A stretch of DNA of 64,000 nucleotides, from positions 620,001 through 684,000 of the forward strand of contig JAFEVB010000007.1 of the NCBI GenBank assembly GCA_032629725.1, in the 5' to 3' direction. The DNA is from Gremmenia infestans. Lineage: Eukaryota; Ascomycota; Leotiomycetes; Helotiales; Hamatocanthoscyphaceae. This document shows positions 11,326-24,225 of the stretch, piece by piece (position 1 is the first letter of the stretch; each line of letters starts with the position of its first letter). The notes beneath the pieces are model-generated. The model saw only the letters and a program-made list of their open reading frames with translations, did not search any database and was not told the origin of the DNA. The translations under genes were made by a program, and so were the position numbers.

Positions 11326-11951
11326 AAACCGATGTTTCTCTACGGAGGTATTACTGCACTGCAGTCTGTAAATAGCTCCACCCCCACCCTAATTTAGACT
11401 CTAGTACGAAAACGGTTACGGCCCAATTCTAACCCGCAAAACGACCAGGAACATGGAAATTCGATGTGTCTGGCCCAAAGTCCATGCCATACCATGCCAT
11501 GCCACGAAAAGGACTTCTCTTCCGTCCGAACTCGACTTGACATTCAATTCTTCAACGCAGATTCGTATACTTGCACCCATAGATTTAGATAATCTTAAAC
11601 GCCGCATCGCTACACGCTCATTTACTGAAAACGACGCCCAATTTCATGGAAACCGCATCCAGAAGGGATGGAGGGGTAGCAAGCATCAAGTAATCTTACA
11701 ACCCCCGCCACCACCCAGATCACACCAGCAGAAATGCAATTACTGAAACACAACAAACAGCATTACCTCTTTTCACGAATGATTCAAACATACTTTTGGG
11801 CTACACAACCTTTCACAACGCTTCGGCGCCGCTACGGTAGTACCCGCATACCACTGTAGCTACTCCACAACTGCAGTCCCTCTTGGGAAAGGAGAAGGCA
11901 CCGGCGTTTGACACCCCATGCGGTTTCTCTACTCAGCGGCTACCCAAGAAA

Positions 11952-14900
11952 ATGGCTTCTCCTGCACGGAAATCCCAAAAGGTCTCGGAGGCTCTTTCTG
12001 ATTCCCCTACGAAACGGACCCGCGCTCGATCGGCCCATGAGGAATTGGGCAGGCAAGGTGTCACCAGAAGTAACTCCCACACTGCATTTGAGAACACAGC
12101 AGGCAAGACGCTCGACAATGATTTTGTGGTTATAGGGATCGGTGGTCTTTTGGAGCAAGATCCTCGCCCGACCTTTGTCCTAAATCTTGACACCGATGTC
12201 AATGACATTTTCGTGCCAGATTTTGTGAATAAGGCTTTTCAGTCTTATCCTCAATTGAAAAATATCCTCCCGTTCAAAACCACACCCGGCTCGCCGCTAT
12301 CCCCGAAGCTTCCTTCTGCCGACTTTAGACAATGGGTTAAGGATTTAGCACACCATGACGAATTGCCCTTCTCAAGACCTTTCGAATACTGTGGTTTTGC
12401 TTGGATTGGTTTCAAAATACACAGTAGATGGCTCATCATTAGTGGACAAGAAAGTCATGAGGAATCAGCTTCTGATAGAAGATCCCTGCGACCAATTAAT
12501 GGTTCCGCTACACCTCAAAGAAACTCTATTACTGATTGGGACCAGCCCTTGCCGGTCAAGAATATTCGGACGATTTCTGATGATTCTATTTCGTGTGATG
12601 ATTCTCTCCCGCTACCTTTTGTAATTCCTGGAACACCGGATTGGACCCTTACTCACCCTATAGGAGAACTTTCGCCTCATGTCATTCTTGCTCGAAGTAT
12701 GGACTGGAGCACAACCTCTTTAGGAGATATGCAGACGTGGTAAGAGAATGAAATTGTTCATCTTTATTTCACCACATTCTTGAATTCCAAGGCCCAATCG
12801 CTCTGACGACTCCAAAGTTTTGACACTCATTGGCCTAGAATTTCCCTTATGAGTAACTTACTAACTCTCAACTACTTTGTAGGACCCCAGAGTTTAGACA
12901 AGTAGCAAATCTGCTAATGTCAAATCCCCATCCTGCCGCATTGTTTTGGGGTCAAGAAATGTCAGTCTTATATAACAAACCCTACGCTGATACCGTTGCT
13001 GGCAACAAACACCCTCGCCTTATGGGAGCTGGTTTCACAACCAGTATGGGATTTTCAGAGCTCTGGGATTGGGTAAGGCCGGAATTCGAAAAGGTCAGGC
13101 GAACTGGAGAGGCCGTCGCTGTTGCAGACCAGATGTTGCCAATCGAACGTCATGGCTTTCTTGAAGAGACATTTTTCACTTGGTCCCTAACCCCAATTTA
13201 CGGCGGCACATCTGAGATACTTGGTCTCTACAATGCTCCCTTCGAAACAACTCGGCAAACAAGAGCTACTCGAGCAACCGAGACTTTGAATAAGTTAGGC
13301 CAGGAAACCGCTCTGGCACAGACAGTTTCTGAATTCTGGCCTAGAATGCTGAAATCCCTTGAGAACAACGAGTTCGACTTCCCCTTTGCCCTCGTATATT
13401 CTATCCTTGACGATGTTGATGCCGATGAAGACGGTTCTATATCGTCCGAGTCCTCGCTGGGGTACAAGTCCTGCGTTCTTGAAGGAGCTCTAGGTGTTCC
13501 ACAGGGGCATCCAGCAGCTCCAACACGTCTAGATCTAAAGCGTGCGAGAGGAGGATTCATACCCTCGTTTCGTGACGCCATGACTAGTCGAGTGCCTAAG
13601 CTGTTAAATATCAACGACGGCTCACTGTCCGAGTCGCTGATGAAGGGTTTTGAATGGAGGGGCTATGGTGATCCGTGCAAAGAAGCCATCGTTTGTCCCA
13701 TTCGACCAACCAACGGAGAAAATGTGATGGGCTTCCTTGTCATTGGTATTAATCCACGTCGAAAGTTCGATTTTGATTATCAAGCTTTCATTCGACTTCT
13801 TGACAGACAGCTGGCAACATCACTAGCATCAGTCACGCTTTTTGAAGACGAGATAAAGCGTGGGTTAAACGCTGCTGAAGCAGCAGCTTTAGAGCGTTCT
13901 AGATTATCTGAAGAACTTGCCGTTCAACGATCACGCCTCCAGCGGATGGCGGAAATATCTTCAGTGGGGATGCACTCAATGGCCCCAAATGGTGCTCTAC
14001 TTGAAGCGAATGACCGGGTAATAGACTCTTTCATTTGCTTAGTTTGCCTCTTATGTATTAACCTATAGCACGTGGTTCATACGTCACGATCCTTTCTTTA
14101 CAGAGATCATGGTGCTGATTGGTTGTAGTGGTATGAAATGACGGGCCACCCGAGGGAACCGAATGGGCCAATGTCGTTTATGGAGCTTGTTGACGCTGAA
14201 AGCACGGAAGAGTTAGAGAAGGGATGGAAACGACTTACCGAAGACAAAGTGCCATGGACAGGAGAACTGGTATGTCTAGAATCTCCAATCCTTCTCTGTG
14301 CACTCTTTCAGTCAAATGGATTAAGACGTCCTATACATTCGAGAAACATTCAGAGTCATGTTTACTAATTCAATCAATTTTAGAAATTGAAGAGGCCCTG
14401 GTACGACCCAGCGACAGGTGCAAAACACGACTATTGGATATTGGCAGCCTCTCAACCTGAGTTCTCACATGATAACACATTGAAGAGCATCATGGGCTCT
14501 ATCACGGACATAACTCTCCAGAAACAAAGTATCAATGATGCTGATGAACGCGCAAAGCTCTCACAGCAATTACTAGTCTCAACGCAACAAGCCAAAGCTC
14601 TACAGAACAAGCGCTTAGAGGAAGCAGAGGAGACAAGGAGAGCCCAGAATAGTTTCATCGACATCACCTCACACGAGATGAGGAATCCTTTAAGTAAATC
14701 CTTGCATGATCCGTTATTGATTTTGATCTGATTCAGACACAGGTGCTATCCTTCAGTGTGCTGATGGAATTTCGACCTCGCTGAACGAATATTTGGCGGA
14801 CAGGACAAGTCTTGATCCGGAACTGATCAGCACAATAGAAGGAACAATTGAATCTGCCGAGACAATACAATTATGTGCTCAACATCAAAAGTCCATTGTC

Positions 14901-16265
14901 GATGAGTAAGTCCCCGCATCTGTCACCAAACGTTCAAAATTAACTCAATAAAAGTATTCTTACCATTTCGAAGCTTGATTCAAATCTCCTGCTCATTACT
15001 CCCGACCCTATCCAACCCGTTAAAGTTGTTCAACAAGCTCTAAAAATGTTTGTCGCCGAGTGTCAGATGACAAAAATAAAGATGGGTTTCCATGTCGATG
15101 ATTCGTGGCACGAAAATGGCATTGACACTGTCATGCTTGATTCGAGCCGACTGCTTCAAGTCTTGATCAATCTCATGACAAATGCAATCAAGTTCACCAA
15201 ATCCGAGGAAAGGACCCGGACAATCGATGTTTCCCTTGCCGCATACAAAGAACCACCACCAGAAATCCCCCCAAATTTTCATTATTTTCCGACGAAGAAA
15301 GATAGATCAGACGTAACGGCTTCTGATGATTTTGGGAAGGGCAAGATCGTATACCTACGATTTGAAGTAAAGGATAGCGGCTGTGGACTAGGCAATGATG
15401 AGGTGAAAAACCTCTTCACACGCTTCAGCCAGGCCTCTCCTCGAACACATGTTAAATACGGTGGAAGTGGTCTAGGTCTTTTCATCTCACGGCAATTGAC
15501 AGAGCTGCAGGGAGGGGCAATCGGCGTCGCGTCTGAGGCGGGCGTAGGCAGCACATTCGCATTTTACGTACAGGCTCGAAAAATAGAAACTGATGAAAGT
15601 CTAACCAAAACGGTGAAGATTGATCCAGCCCTACAGACCGCTTCACGCGATGCTACGAATCTCAGGCGCAAGGTCCGAGACGATGGATCTGCTGCGAAGT
15701 TACATCCCTCGCAATCTGCACCCCGCGGGTTATCCCCTGCGAAACCTCCAGCCGCAAGTCTCCGACGTCCAGATCTTAGCAGCTGGCATGTCCTCATTGT
15801 CGAAGACAATCTCGTAAACCAACGAATCCTTGCCCAGCAAATCCGCAAACTAGGCTGCCAAATCCACGTTGCGAACCATGGCGGCGAAGCCCTGGACTTG
15901 ATCCGCACAACGAAATACTACCAAGGACAAGAAGCCCTTGGTAAGGAGTTATCAGTTATTCTTATGGATTTGGAAATGCCGGTCATGGATGGGTTGACGT
16001 GCGTGAGAAAGATTCGCGCGATGGAGGTAGAGGGTTTGGTGAAGAAGCATCTGCCGATTATTGCTGTTACGGCTAATGCGAGGGGGGAACAAATTGCTGC
16101 GGCCAAGGATTCTGGGATGGTGAGGAGCTCCTCTTCGACAAGTACTAAGAGAGCGTTCTGTGCTAACAAGAGTCACAGGACGATGTAATGCCTAAACCTT
16201 TTCGAATCGGGCAACTGGTACCGAAGATCGAGGCGTTATTGCAGGGGCAAGCAGAGGAGCTGTGA
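11952..16265 (+). CDS. Hybrid sensor histidine kinase / response regulator
   Basis: The model is join(11952..12739, 12883..14017, 14129..14269, 14384..14693, 14743..14905, 14955..16119, 16179..16265), 1262 residues. From the N-terminus: a basic disordered start, a PAS-like region, a GAF-like region ending near CPIRPTNGENVMGFLVIG, a short coiled coil, a further PAS segment with YEMTGHP, then the HisKA H-box SHEMRNPLSAILQCADGI with the phospho-acceptor H785. The ATPase domain shows the N box LINLMTNAIKFTK, G1 DSGCGLG, the F box and G2 GGSGLGLF. A receiver domain follows with its Asp at D1184 in VILMDLEMPVMDG and the conserved Lys in MPKPF. It is therefore a complete phosphorelay sensor that would pass phosphate on to a histidine phosphotransfer protein. 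No membrane span was seen, so it is probably cytosolic. The signal sensed is unknown. Confidence 0.93.
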
Positions 16266-17571
16266 TTACTTGCATAAGGGGGGAAAGGTCTGTATATATG
16301 TATATATGTTTATTATGGGGCATGCCGGCATGGTAGATGATTGATGGTTGCGGGTTGCGGGTTGCGGGCTGCAGTGATTGGTTAGATGGATGCGTAAAAC
16401 GCGATACCCATTTGTTCTTTGGAAAGGAAGGGAAAAGGAGTTATTGGCATTCGGAATTGTGGATGGATGATGAGATTAGGTTGCCTTGCCTTGTTAGAGG
16501 TACTATACTGTACTGTACTGTATGTAGTAGGTACTAGTACCCTAAGTTCAAACATTTTACAGTATTTGCGTAGATCGGAATACTGGGATGGATGGATAAC
16601 TTGATATGACCGAATAAATGTACTTTTATATTAGTGTTAGTACTTGAAAGATCTCTCTCTAAGTGGACTAGAAAAAAATTCCTAAGAAGGAACATTAGGC
16701 CCGTAGGTTGTAGTGTAACATACTGTAAGATACATCACATCTTCCAAGACATGACATTTCGACCCACCGATCGACCTCTGTTTGTGAAACTTGCCCTCCG
16801 ATCTTCACTTCACTTTACTTCACTTCACCTCTCTACTAGCCCTATATATATCAATCACACTCCACGTTCGTTGTACCACCAATCTACCTACTTGTAGCAC
16901 GCGCTCCAAATACCCGAAGCAACCCCCTTTTCCCCACCCACTCACTCGAATATGTTTAAAGGTCCCGGCCCGGCCTACTCGTCCACCCCCTGGTGGGGAA
17001 TCGAATCCGCTATGTATATAGATTACTCACTCGCTCATTATCGTAAGATATATACGGTATGCGTAAAATCCAGGCAGGCAGGCAGGCAGGCATTACATTA
17101 TTACTTTCACCAAGGTACATCTGCTATGTACGTACAGTAAGTAGTATTCAGCAGTCCGTACTTGCATTGTATTTCAGAATAGAATAGAGTGAGTGGGAGT
17201 TCGAATAATGCGACGAGGCACTGAACATACATACATATGAAGAATATCTTTCTCGCTCTTTCTTTTTCACTTGCTTGAGAACTAGCTAGCTGTATAAAGC
17301 CACGGCGAGCGAGCAACTATACTTTCCCCTGATTCTAAGAAATCTTCAGGACATCCCAGTATGCAAATTTAATGTCGTACTTTGTATGCTATATATAGTA
17401 TGCACAAAAATTCCATTTTTTTTTGTTTGCTTGCATATTCTACAGTCTTTATCATAAGCTAGCCTCCCAAACGCCATATATCCACCCATCCATCTCTGCG
17501 CACATAGTGAGCATAGCCCAGCCATCACTCCAGTATCATATCTATCATGACATCGTGAGTGACACGCCTCT
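16266..17571. other. Convergent intergenic region with simple repeats
   Basis: This is the 3' side of both the histidine kinase and the Ppg1 gene. It holds tandem GTTGCGG units near 16347-16372, TACTGTAC runs near 16505 and a (CAGG)5 tract at 17071-17090. Short frames here lack any support. Confidence 0.5.
17071..17090. repeat. (CAGG)5 microsatellite
   Basis: Five perfect tandem CAGG units lie in the non-coding region between two gene 3' ends. Confidence 0.85.
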
Positions 17572-19029
17572 CTACAAGAAATAATCCGCCACAGGTTTTT
17601 TCGCCGGCATCCCCCTCGAGTCCTGCGGCGCGGCTTGGAACACCCGATACCGTCTCGCAGGCCCAGCCAACAATACTCTATCGCTCGGTTTCATCACACC
17701 GCCATCACTCCTATTAACCTCGCCGTTGCTGCGCGCTAGCATACTCTCCCCACTGCCGTCTTCGCTGAGCTCGAGAATAGCCGCAATGTTTCCACATCTG
17801 TAACAGTAGTTTGGCGCCGACCAGACCGTGACGATGCTGTTGTCGAACATTTCTTTGAAACCTTCCATGACTAGTTGATGCGCGCGTGCTATCATGGATA
17901 GGTCGTTGGCGTGGTTGAAGACTTTGACGATGTCGGCGCCGAAGAGGAAGCCGGCGCCACGTGGTGAGAGGCCCCAGCCGTCGATCTCGTCCGGGTCCGA
18001 CCAGAGGAGATCGCACATTGCGCCGTCGTGAGGGACTTCCTGCTTGCGGTCCAAAAGCCGGATCTTATCGATGCCATCGATCAATGGTGATAACCCCCCA
18101 TGCACGCACAGTACAGCGCCGCTAGTATTCCCAACTGACCCGCGGCTATATCCCGAGGCGGCTGTACCCGGAGGACCGGTTTTCGCAGCTGGCGAAGAGG
18201 AGGTTTTCGTCGACGGACTCGAACGGGCGCCATTTCGCGCTTGGCCCCGAGGGAACCTGTCTATAACTCCACCGGTGTGGTTCAACAGTTCTATCTCTAT
18301 CCCTTCATCGTCCTGTTGCGTCGACGACGACTTTTCTGGCATTAGGCCTTTAGATTCTCCTAGTGATGTTGAGGCCCCTAGGACTATGGCTCCCAGCGCT
18401 AGGTAATCAAAGACCTCGCAGCAATATCGCCATACGTTCGCACTGCCGTATTTCCGCAGACATTCGTCGTAGAAGCCGTAGACAGTGGTGATCTGCCGCG
18501 ATTCGTGGTTGCCTCGTATCAGAGTCATGCGATCTGGGTATCGTACTTTGAGACAGAGAAGAAGGAGGAAGGATTCGAGGGAATAGAAGCCGCGGTCCAC
18601 GAAATCACCTGCGAGAATTAGCATAGCACTTGTTATCATTCAAAGCAACCGTTTGCAGTACAGTCAGTACGTACCCATGAATAGATAATTCGTATCTGGT
18701 ACATCTCCACCGACGCGAAATAATTCCATCAAGTCGTGAAACTGCCCATGAATATCGCCGCATATCTATTGACTGTCAGGACAGGAGAGCTCTCTCCCCG
18801 TACTAAACTCCAGGAAAGAAAGTCCTACCGTCACTGGCGCCGTCACCGTAACCACATTGCCCTCTTCAATTAACAATTCCCTCGCCTTGTGACATAACTC
18901 TCTAACTTGCGCTTCTGGTATAGGCCGACAAGCTCTTAGCTGCGCAATCGCTCTGCGTTTGTAATTCATTCTTAGCTTCAGTTCCGGGAAGTTGGCGGGG
19001 TGCAACTTGTACCTGTCTAGATCGCTCAT
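17572..19029 (-). CDS. PPG1: PP2A-family Ser/Thr phosphatase Ppg1
   Basis: The model is complement(join(17572..18608, 18675..18765, 18829..18952, 19013..19029)), 422 residues. All catalytic blocks of the PPP superfamily are present: GDIHGQ at 50-55, GDFVDRG, RGNHE and HGG. RAHQLVMEGF and WSAPNYCYRCGN follow, as in the PP2A/PP4/Ppg1 branch, and the chain ends in DYFL, the tail that is carboxymethylated in this branch. A Ser/Pro/Gly-rich insert of about 70 residues interrupts the fold between GAIVLG and VLCVHGG. In yeast Ppg1 acts with STRIPAK-like Far proteins, for example in control of mitophagy; that role here is by family only. Exon 1 is only 17 bases. The first intron (18953..19012, 60 bp) lacks stops and keeps frame. 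Confidence 0.92.
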
Positions 19030-19701
19030 CTTGCCTTAACCAGGTATTAGAACGTAACAAGATCCTCTCAGCTAGGGGACTATGAGCACAGTCCGCAAGC
19101 CCTGTTTGGCAGACCCGTCTCTTGAATCAGAGTGTTGATACTTCCAGGCGCATTGAGCAGCCAGAGGGGCGCGGGTGAAATATTGATAAATCCTAGGTTG
19201 TAGAATCCGATAATCCCTGGTCCGCCACTTTGCTTATAGGATATCCTCCAGCTTCTACATGTAAAGCCTAGACAAACACTTGAAATATCGTCGTAGGTAT
19301 CATGAGAATAGAATGGTTGCCGAGTGCGAGTGCGAGTGCGATGTAAAGTATTTGTTTCCCCAACCCAGCTCCAAGCTTGGTCTTGGGTTCTGATAGACGA
19401 CCGACGACTCCAGGATAAACGCGCTAAAAACTTACAGGGATTGATCTCGTGCCGCAACGATAGCTTCAAAAAACCACCACTACATGCATCACAATCCGAA
19501 TCCCCATTCATTCCATTCTCAACATCACGCCACCACACTCTTTTACCATAACCCGTCTGTCCGTCCGTATGTACCTTCCCTACCTCCTCTATCACAGCTT
19601 CCTCCTCAATTACTAAAAACAAAACCTACAGTAGCAATTGATTGACCCTACCTGTCCTGCCGCCCTCGGCAGGCAATCCCATCTCACATATCAAACCAAC
19701 C
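19030..19701. promoter_or_regulatory. Divergent promoter, Ppg1 / small membrane protein
   Basis: These 672 bp separate two divergent starts. The frames inside (for example 19080-19622 minus) show no domain. A CT-rich leader precedes the plus-strand start. No specific site was recognised. Confidence 0.4.
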
Positions 19702-20127
19702 ATGCCACCGCGCCTGCACCCCCGCAGTTTCCTCACATCCTCCCTCTTCGCCACCACGCTCTTCGCCTCATTTTTCGTCGTCGCTCTACCGCACATCCTC
19801 CCATGTCCCGCGCCGCGGGTCGCGTATGCCGATGGGGAAATGCAAGGGGGGGCAGACGGTCAACCTCGCAAACGACGGAGACGGAGGAAGTGCGTGGGTG
19901 AAGGTGAAACTGGTGAAGTGGGGAAGAATAAGGGAGTTGTAGAGGAGAGGGAGAGCACTGAGGAAGAGGACGGGGGTCTGCCGGAAGGGAATAGCAATAG
20001 CATGAGTAAAAGGGGGTGTCCGGTGCCGAAGCCGGGGGGTGTGGTAGGGACGTTATTGAAGTTTAGGGGAGGAGGAGGAGGAGGAGGATCGAGTAACAGG
20101 GAGGAAGGGAGTTCGAAACCGCCGTGA
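19702..20127 (+). CDS. Small basic single-span membrane protein, unknown
   Basis: This is a single-exon frame of 141 residues from the ATG at 19702; the upstream in-frame ATG at 19642 lies 20 codons earlier and adds no hydrophobic or conserved-looking segment. The N-terminus MPPRLHPRSFLTSSLFATT leads into one hydrophobic segment (about residues 9-30), then PHILPCPAPRVAYADGE, a run of Arg/Lys (RKRRRRRKC) and a low-complexity acidic and glycine-rich tail with seven or eight consecutive Gly. The pattern resembles short single-span organelle membrane proteins whose N-terminus is compact and whose tail drifts. I do not recognise a function. Its position divergent from Ppg1 gives no clear hint. Confidence 0.6.
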   Translation: MPPRLHPRSFLTSSLFATTLFASFFVVALPHILPCPAPRVAYADGEMQGGADGQPRKRRRRRKCVGEGETGEVGKNKGVVEERESTEEEDGGLPEGNSNSMSKRGCPVPKPGGVVGTLLKFRGGGGGGGSSNREEGSSKPP

Positions 20128-21144
20128 AGAGTCGAGTCAAATCGTAAGAGAAGGGAAGGGAAGGGAAGGGAAGGGATAGAATGGGGATTTGTAGATTTTG
20201 TTTGTTTGTGTATTATATTATATTATACTCCTCAATCAAACATGTGGAAAGATAAACGTCAATTGAGTAATACCGCACCGATCCCATAAAGTTGTTTATC
20301 ACTAAGACCGCATCCGAATCTCCATCTCCATCTACATATATTCTAAACTATCCCACCTAAATCCATAACATTACCCAAGTACCTTAAGCATATCGCCAAG
20401 TACCTACTATACTAATATCCAACTTAATCAAATAATACAAATACTACACTACCTACACTACCTACCTACACTACCTACCTACCCATCATCATTAAAACAA
20501 GCTTATATAATCTCAATCTCAATCTCATAGAAGCAGCATGTTATGTTTACAGAGCAATGCAATGCAACGCAAGGAAAGATTTTGCTACTCGTTGGTGATA
20601 CAGTACAGTAGGATGAGTGACATTGGAAGATAAGATAAGCTGAAAATGTGAAAAACTTGGATTCTAGAGCTGAGGATATATATACCTTTTTTAGCGGGGA
20701 GTGCGGGCCGGTCTTACCGTAGTTATAAACAATTTTATGTCATGGGTGCGGTTTTAGTCGTTTACTAAAAGATGAAACCGGCTTCGAGGACTTTCGTAGT
20801 CTCCTCTGATGAAGTGATTACCCTCCAAGAATGAAATTGCTACTTTGGGGGGAACAGAGACTCACTCATAAATGCTTAAAGGTCTGTTTGGATTTGAACT
20901 CCATTTGTGATTTCATTATATAGAGAACTGCAGCGGTTTGGGTATCTGTTTACATGCGCTTAAGACTCAAAACAAAAAGAAAAACGTCCTTGCAGCTCGC
21001 TGATACGCCCCTAAACCTCGTTAAATATCTCCATTGCAAAAAAAGGAAGTCGTTGGTATATCCATCCATCCATCCGCATTACTCCCATTCCCATATAGGC
21101 ATCCCAACCCAATTTTCCCATCCCATTGAGATCGAATGAAACGA
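20128..21144. other. Convergent intergenic region
   Basis: This is the 3' side of two genes. It holds an (AAGGG)5 tract and a (CTAC)n-like stretch around 20448-20482. No coding frame was supported. Confidence 0.55.
20151..20175. repeat. (AAGGG)5 microsatellite
   Basis: Five perfect tandem AAGGG units begin 24 bases after a stop codon, in the probable 3' untranslated region of the small membrane protein gene. Confidence 0.85.
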
Positions 21145-23916
21145 TTAATAATAGATCTTCTCTTTCCACAATGGCGGTCTCGCCCCTTCGGCATCCCAAA
21201 CCAACTTGTTCTTCTCATTAAACTCACACCCTTCATCCGTAATCGGAATAACCTTCCCAGTTTGCGCAATCTCTTGTGCACTAACTCCAGCCGCATCCCT
21301 CGGGATCCACAACAGCGGTGTCTCGCTAGTAACCGATGGTGGAAAATAAGCATTCTCAGCCACAGAGTCCTCATACATATTGTCCGCATCCAACAACCCA
21401 TGCGGGACGAGTTGGCGCAGGGTAGCGTAGTCGGAGTAGATATGCGGTTTGAAGAATTTGGAGATGAAATTTGGCTTCTTAAGTGTAGGGGCGGAAGAGA
21501 CGTTGCCATTCTTCTCCTCTTCAAGACCGCCTCCTTCCATGAGCCCGCGGAGCGACTCTTCTTCTGCTTCGAGAGATTTGGGCAGGTTATAGAGGAGGGG
21601 GTCTAGCGCGGAGTTCAAGGAGATGTGGAAGAGGGCTGTGAAGATTAACATGGCGACCATGAGAACTAGTGGACCGGGAGTTTCATTGACGCCAAAGAGG
21701 CCGATCATGCAGACCTCGGCGATATAGATGCCAGTGAGGAGTTGTTGGAGGGCGCGGGGGTAAATGAGGCCCTTGGTGTCGATTTGACTGTCAGTTACGA
21801 AGAGGATGTTGTAGCGGAAGGCGAGGTAGAAGAGGAACATTCCGATGGTTGCGAAGCCGAGGACGAGTGGTGCAATGCACGAGTAGACCAGACCTGACAG
21901 TATTAGATTGGGATACAGAGCGGGAATCAAGGGTTGCTTACCAATTACAGCAATGTTGGTGAATACAGGTAAAGAGCTTCCCCAAGAGATGGCGCTTAAG
22001 TTTGCCCACTTTTGATACATCTTCCTTGGTGTACCAGCCAAATACTTGTAGAGGATACTGAACATTACAAATCCAACAACCTGGGACAGAACCCCAGACG
22101 CAACTGTCAAACCCTGTACGATAAAGTAGTTGATATAGAAGTTGGAAGCTCTCGGGATACGCTCAGCAAGGAGAGTGGGTGTGCTACCGGGGTTTTTGCT
22201 GATACTCTTAATGAGCGCAGAAGCTGACGAGGCGACTGTGACGACGAGGAAAACTTGAATGACCTGGAAGGCAAAGTATGCGTTCTGAGTGAAAAGCTCG
22301 ACACGGGCAAGACTTGGTTCACCAGCCTGTTTAGCACACACTGTTTCATGTCAGCAACTGTGATGTGGAAGGTCCATCGGATTTAAGATATTAAAAACTT
22401 ACATCTCATGATGACAGGAACGAGAGACATGAGGATGGACAGGGCAACTGAAGGCAGAAGACCTGTCACGACTCCCATGATAACATTAGGAATTGCAGTC
22501 AACCAATGAAGCCAAGAATAGGTTTCGAGGTAATTGATATTCGAAATGAGACCAACGGCAGCGACGGGAATAGCCCAGAAGACAATGAGCGCGGTGATGA
22601 ATGACAGAACTACAATGTTGCGAATGACTCGTTGCAACCAAGAAATCTTTAATGATTTCCAGACGACTTCATTAGGATTGATACCGATATATCGAGGAGA
22701 CACTACTCAAGTTAGCTTCAAATTATCCCATACTAATGGAGCTTTCCACTTACTATGAAGAGCTTGATGATGAGACAGAGTCTGGAAAACGGCTTGTGCA
22801 TCGGATTGATGAGCGAATTCGATAAAAACGCTCCCAGTGGCTTTGGTCTCGCCTGCTCGATAGCTCATTTGAGCGGCTTCAGTTTCGGGTATAAGCGTCT
22901 CCAATCGAGTGCGGGCCCAGTTGATTGTGTCGACCTTTTTCCCAATCAAGCCAAATTTTCCAATTCTGTGAGTTGGGCGCTTCTTGTTTGGTACCCATCT
23001 AGCAGCCAGACCTCCTGATTCGGCGTCGCCCTGTTCAATCCGTTCTTCTTCGGGACCAAGGGCACTTTTTTTGATAGCCTTCAATCTCTCGCCATTTGCC
23101 AGCTTAATGAGCTTCACTTCAGCAGCCTCCAATCTGTAAGCCACTTTGTCACGCTCTTCAACCAACTCATCGACCTTTTCAGTATCTCTAGTGATCCAGA
23201 TATTTCGGACAGCACTGCCAAAGACCTTTCGGAGCTTCCCTTCATGAAGATAGTCCTCGGGTACAGAGGTGAAGAGAACCGATCGGGAAGATATGCGATT
23301 GGCGTATACAGGTGATAGGAGGAAAGCTTGGCGTAAGTTGATGTAGAAAATGCTTTCTCGCGCGACCATTACGAGAACGAAACCAAAGAAGATTATTGCA
23401 CAGCCAGCGTGCGCAAAGTATCGATACTTTCCACCTGACTTGTTCTTGGAGACGTGGCTCATTGAAAGCATGTTGAGTTGACCGCCATCACCCCCACCAG
23501 TAATATTAACTGGGAACAGCACAGGCCATGTGATGCAAGCGCCAACAAACATGATAACGACAGTCATACGTAGGAAGCGGAGGAAGAGGTAAGCATCGAG
23601 AGATTGATGTTGGAGAGCATAAGTATCGGGGATCTTCCAGAAAGCACCAATCCAGTTTAAAAGGCCGGTGGGAAGAGCTGCCGACCGCTCCCTGTTGTCA
23701 TGTTAGCATCAATGGCTGTGATTGTTGGGATTGCTCAACGTACTGCTCACGCAAAGTGCCCAGATATGTTCGTGGAGCATAGTATCGACGGTGAGATTTG
23801 CGCAAGATCAGGAAGATGGCGACGTAAACCAGAGCCAGGAGAAGTGTGGGAACGAGAGTAGATACCAACCCAGAAAGAGAGGTTTCCGGGTCATTGGTAG
23901 TGGGAGAGTCGGACAT
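21145..23916 (-). CDS. CSC1/OSCA/TMEM63-family cation channel
   Basis: The model is complement(join(21145..21893, 21942..22340, 22403..22702, 22754..23691, 23744..23916)), 852 residues. The order of parts is that of the DUF221/OSCA family: an N-terminal span (LVPTLLLALVYVAIFLIL), a short loop, two more spans, a large cytosolic domain with the RNA-recognition-like segment SVLFTSVPEDYLHEGKLRKV to ATGSVFIEFAHQSDAQ, then SPRYIGINPNEVVWKSL leading into the pore bundle of about eight further spans. A hydrophilic tail of about 130 residues ends the chain. Family members are osmotically or mechanically gated, calcium-permeable channels of plasma membrane or endomembranes. The fourth intron in transcript order (21894..21941, 48 bp) is stop-free and in frame. 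Orthology to a particular yeast member (Rsn1, Phm7 or Csc1) is not resolved. Confidence 0.92.
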
Positions 23917-24225
23917 GATGGATGAGTAGTGTCTTCACAACTCAAAAATGTATCAAGAAGAAAGTCAAGAAGAAAAAGGGAGGTCCTGAGAAAGGGACTG
24001 CGCCGTGTAAATAAATCCAAAGTGAAGGTGAAGTATTGACGCGGTTGGGGGACGCACGGACCAGAGTCGTGGACCCTTCCTTGGCTTGAAGCAGGGAAGT
24101 TGCAGCTGCGCAGGAAATGAGTAAATTAATGGCTGGCATAGATGCACCCACCCTTGCAAAACCGACAGAATATATGGAAAAGTGACGTAGATGCAGAGAT
24201 TCAGATCAAGATTGGGTAGGTGGAG

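Larger units (their letters stand above)
10024..11951. other. Long intergenic region before the histidine kinase
   Basis: No supported gene lies in these 1.9 kb. Several short frames (for example 10176-10496 minus and 11453-11746 plus) show no domain or splice support. Two copies of the decamer TACTCCGTAC lie at 11111-11120 and 11316-11325. The last 250 bases are CA/CT-rich and probably hold the promoter and leader of the kinase gene. Confidence 0.5.

Noticed and set aside
16985..17010. tRNA B-box-like GGAATCGAATCC
   Set aside because: No A box or acceptor stem could be found at the right distance.
17071..17090. CRISPR-like tandem repeat
   Set aside because: It is a plain four-base microsatellite without spacers, and the organism is a fungus.
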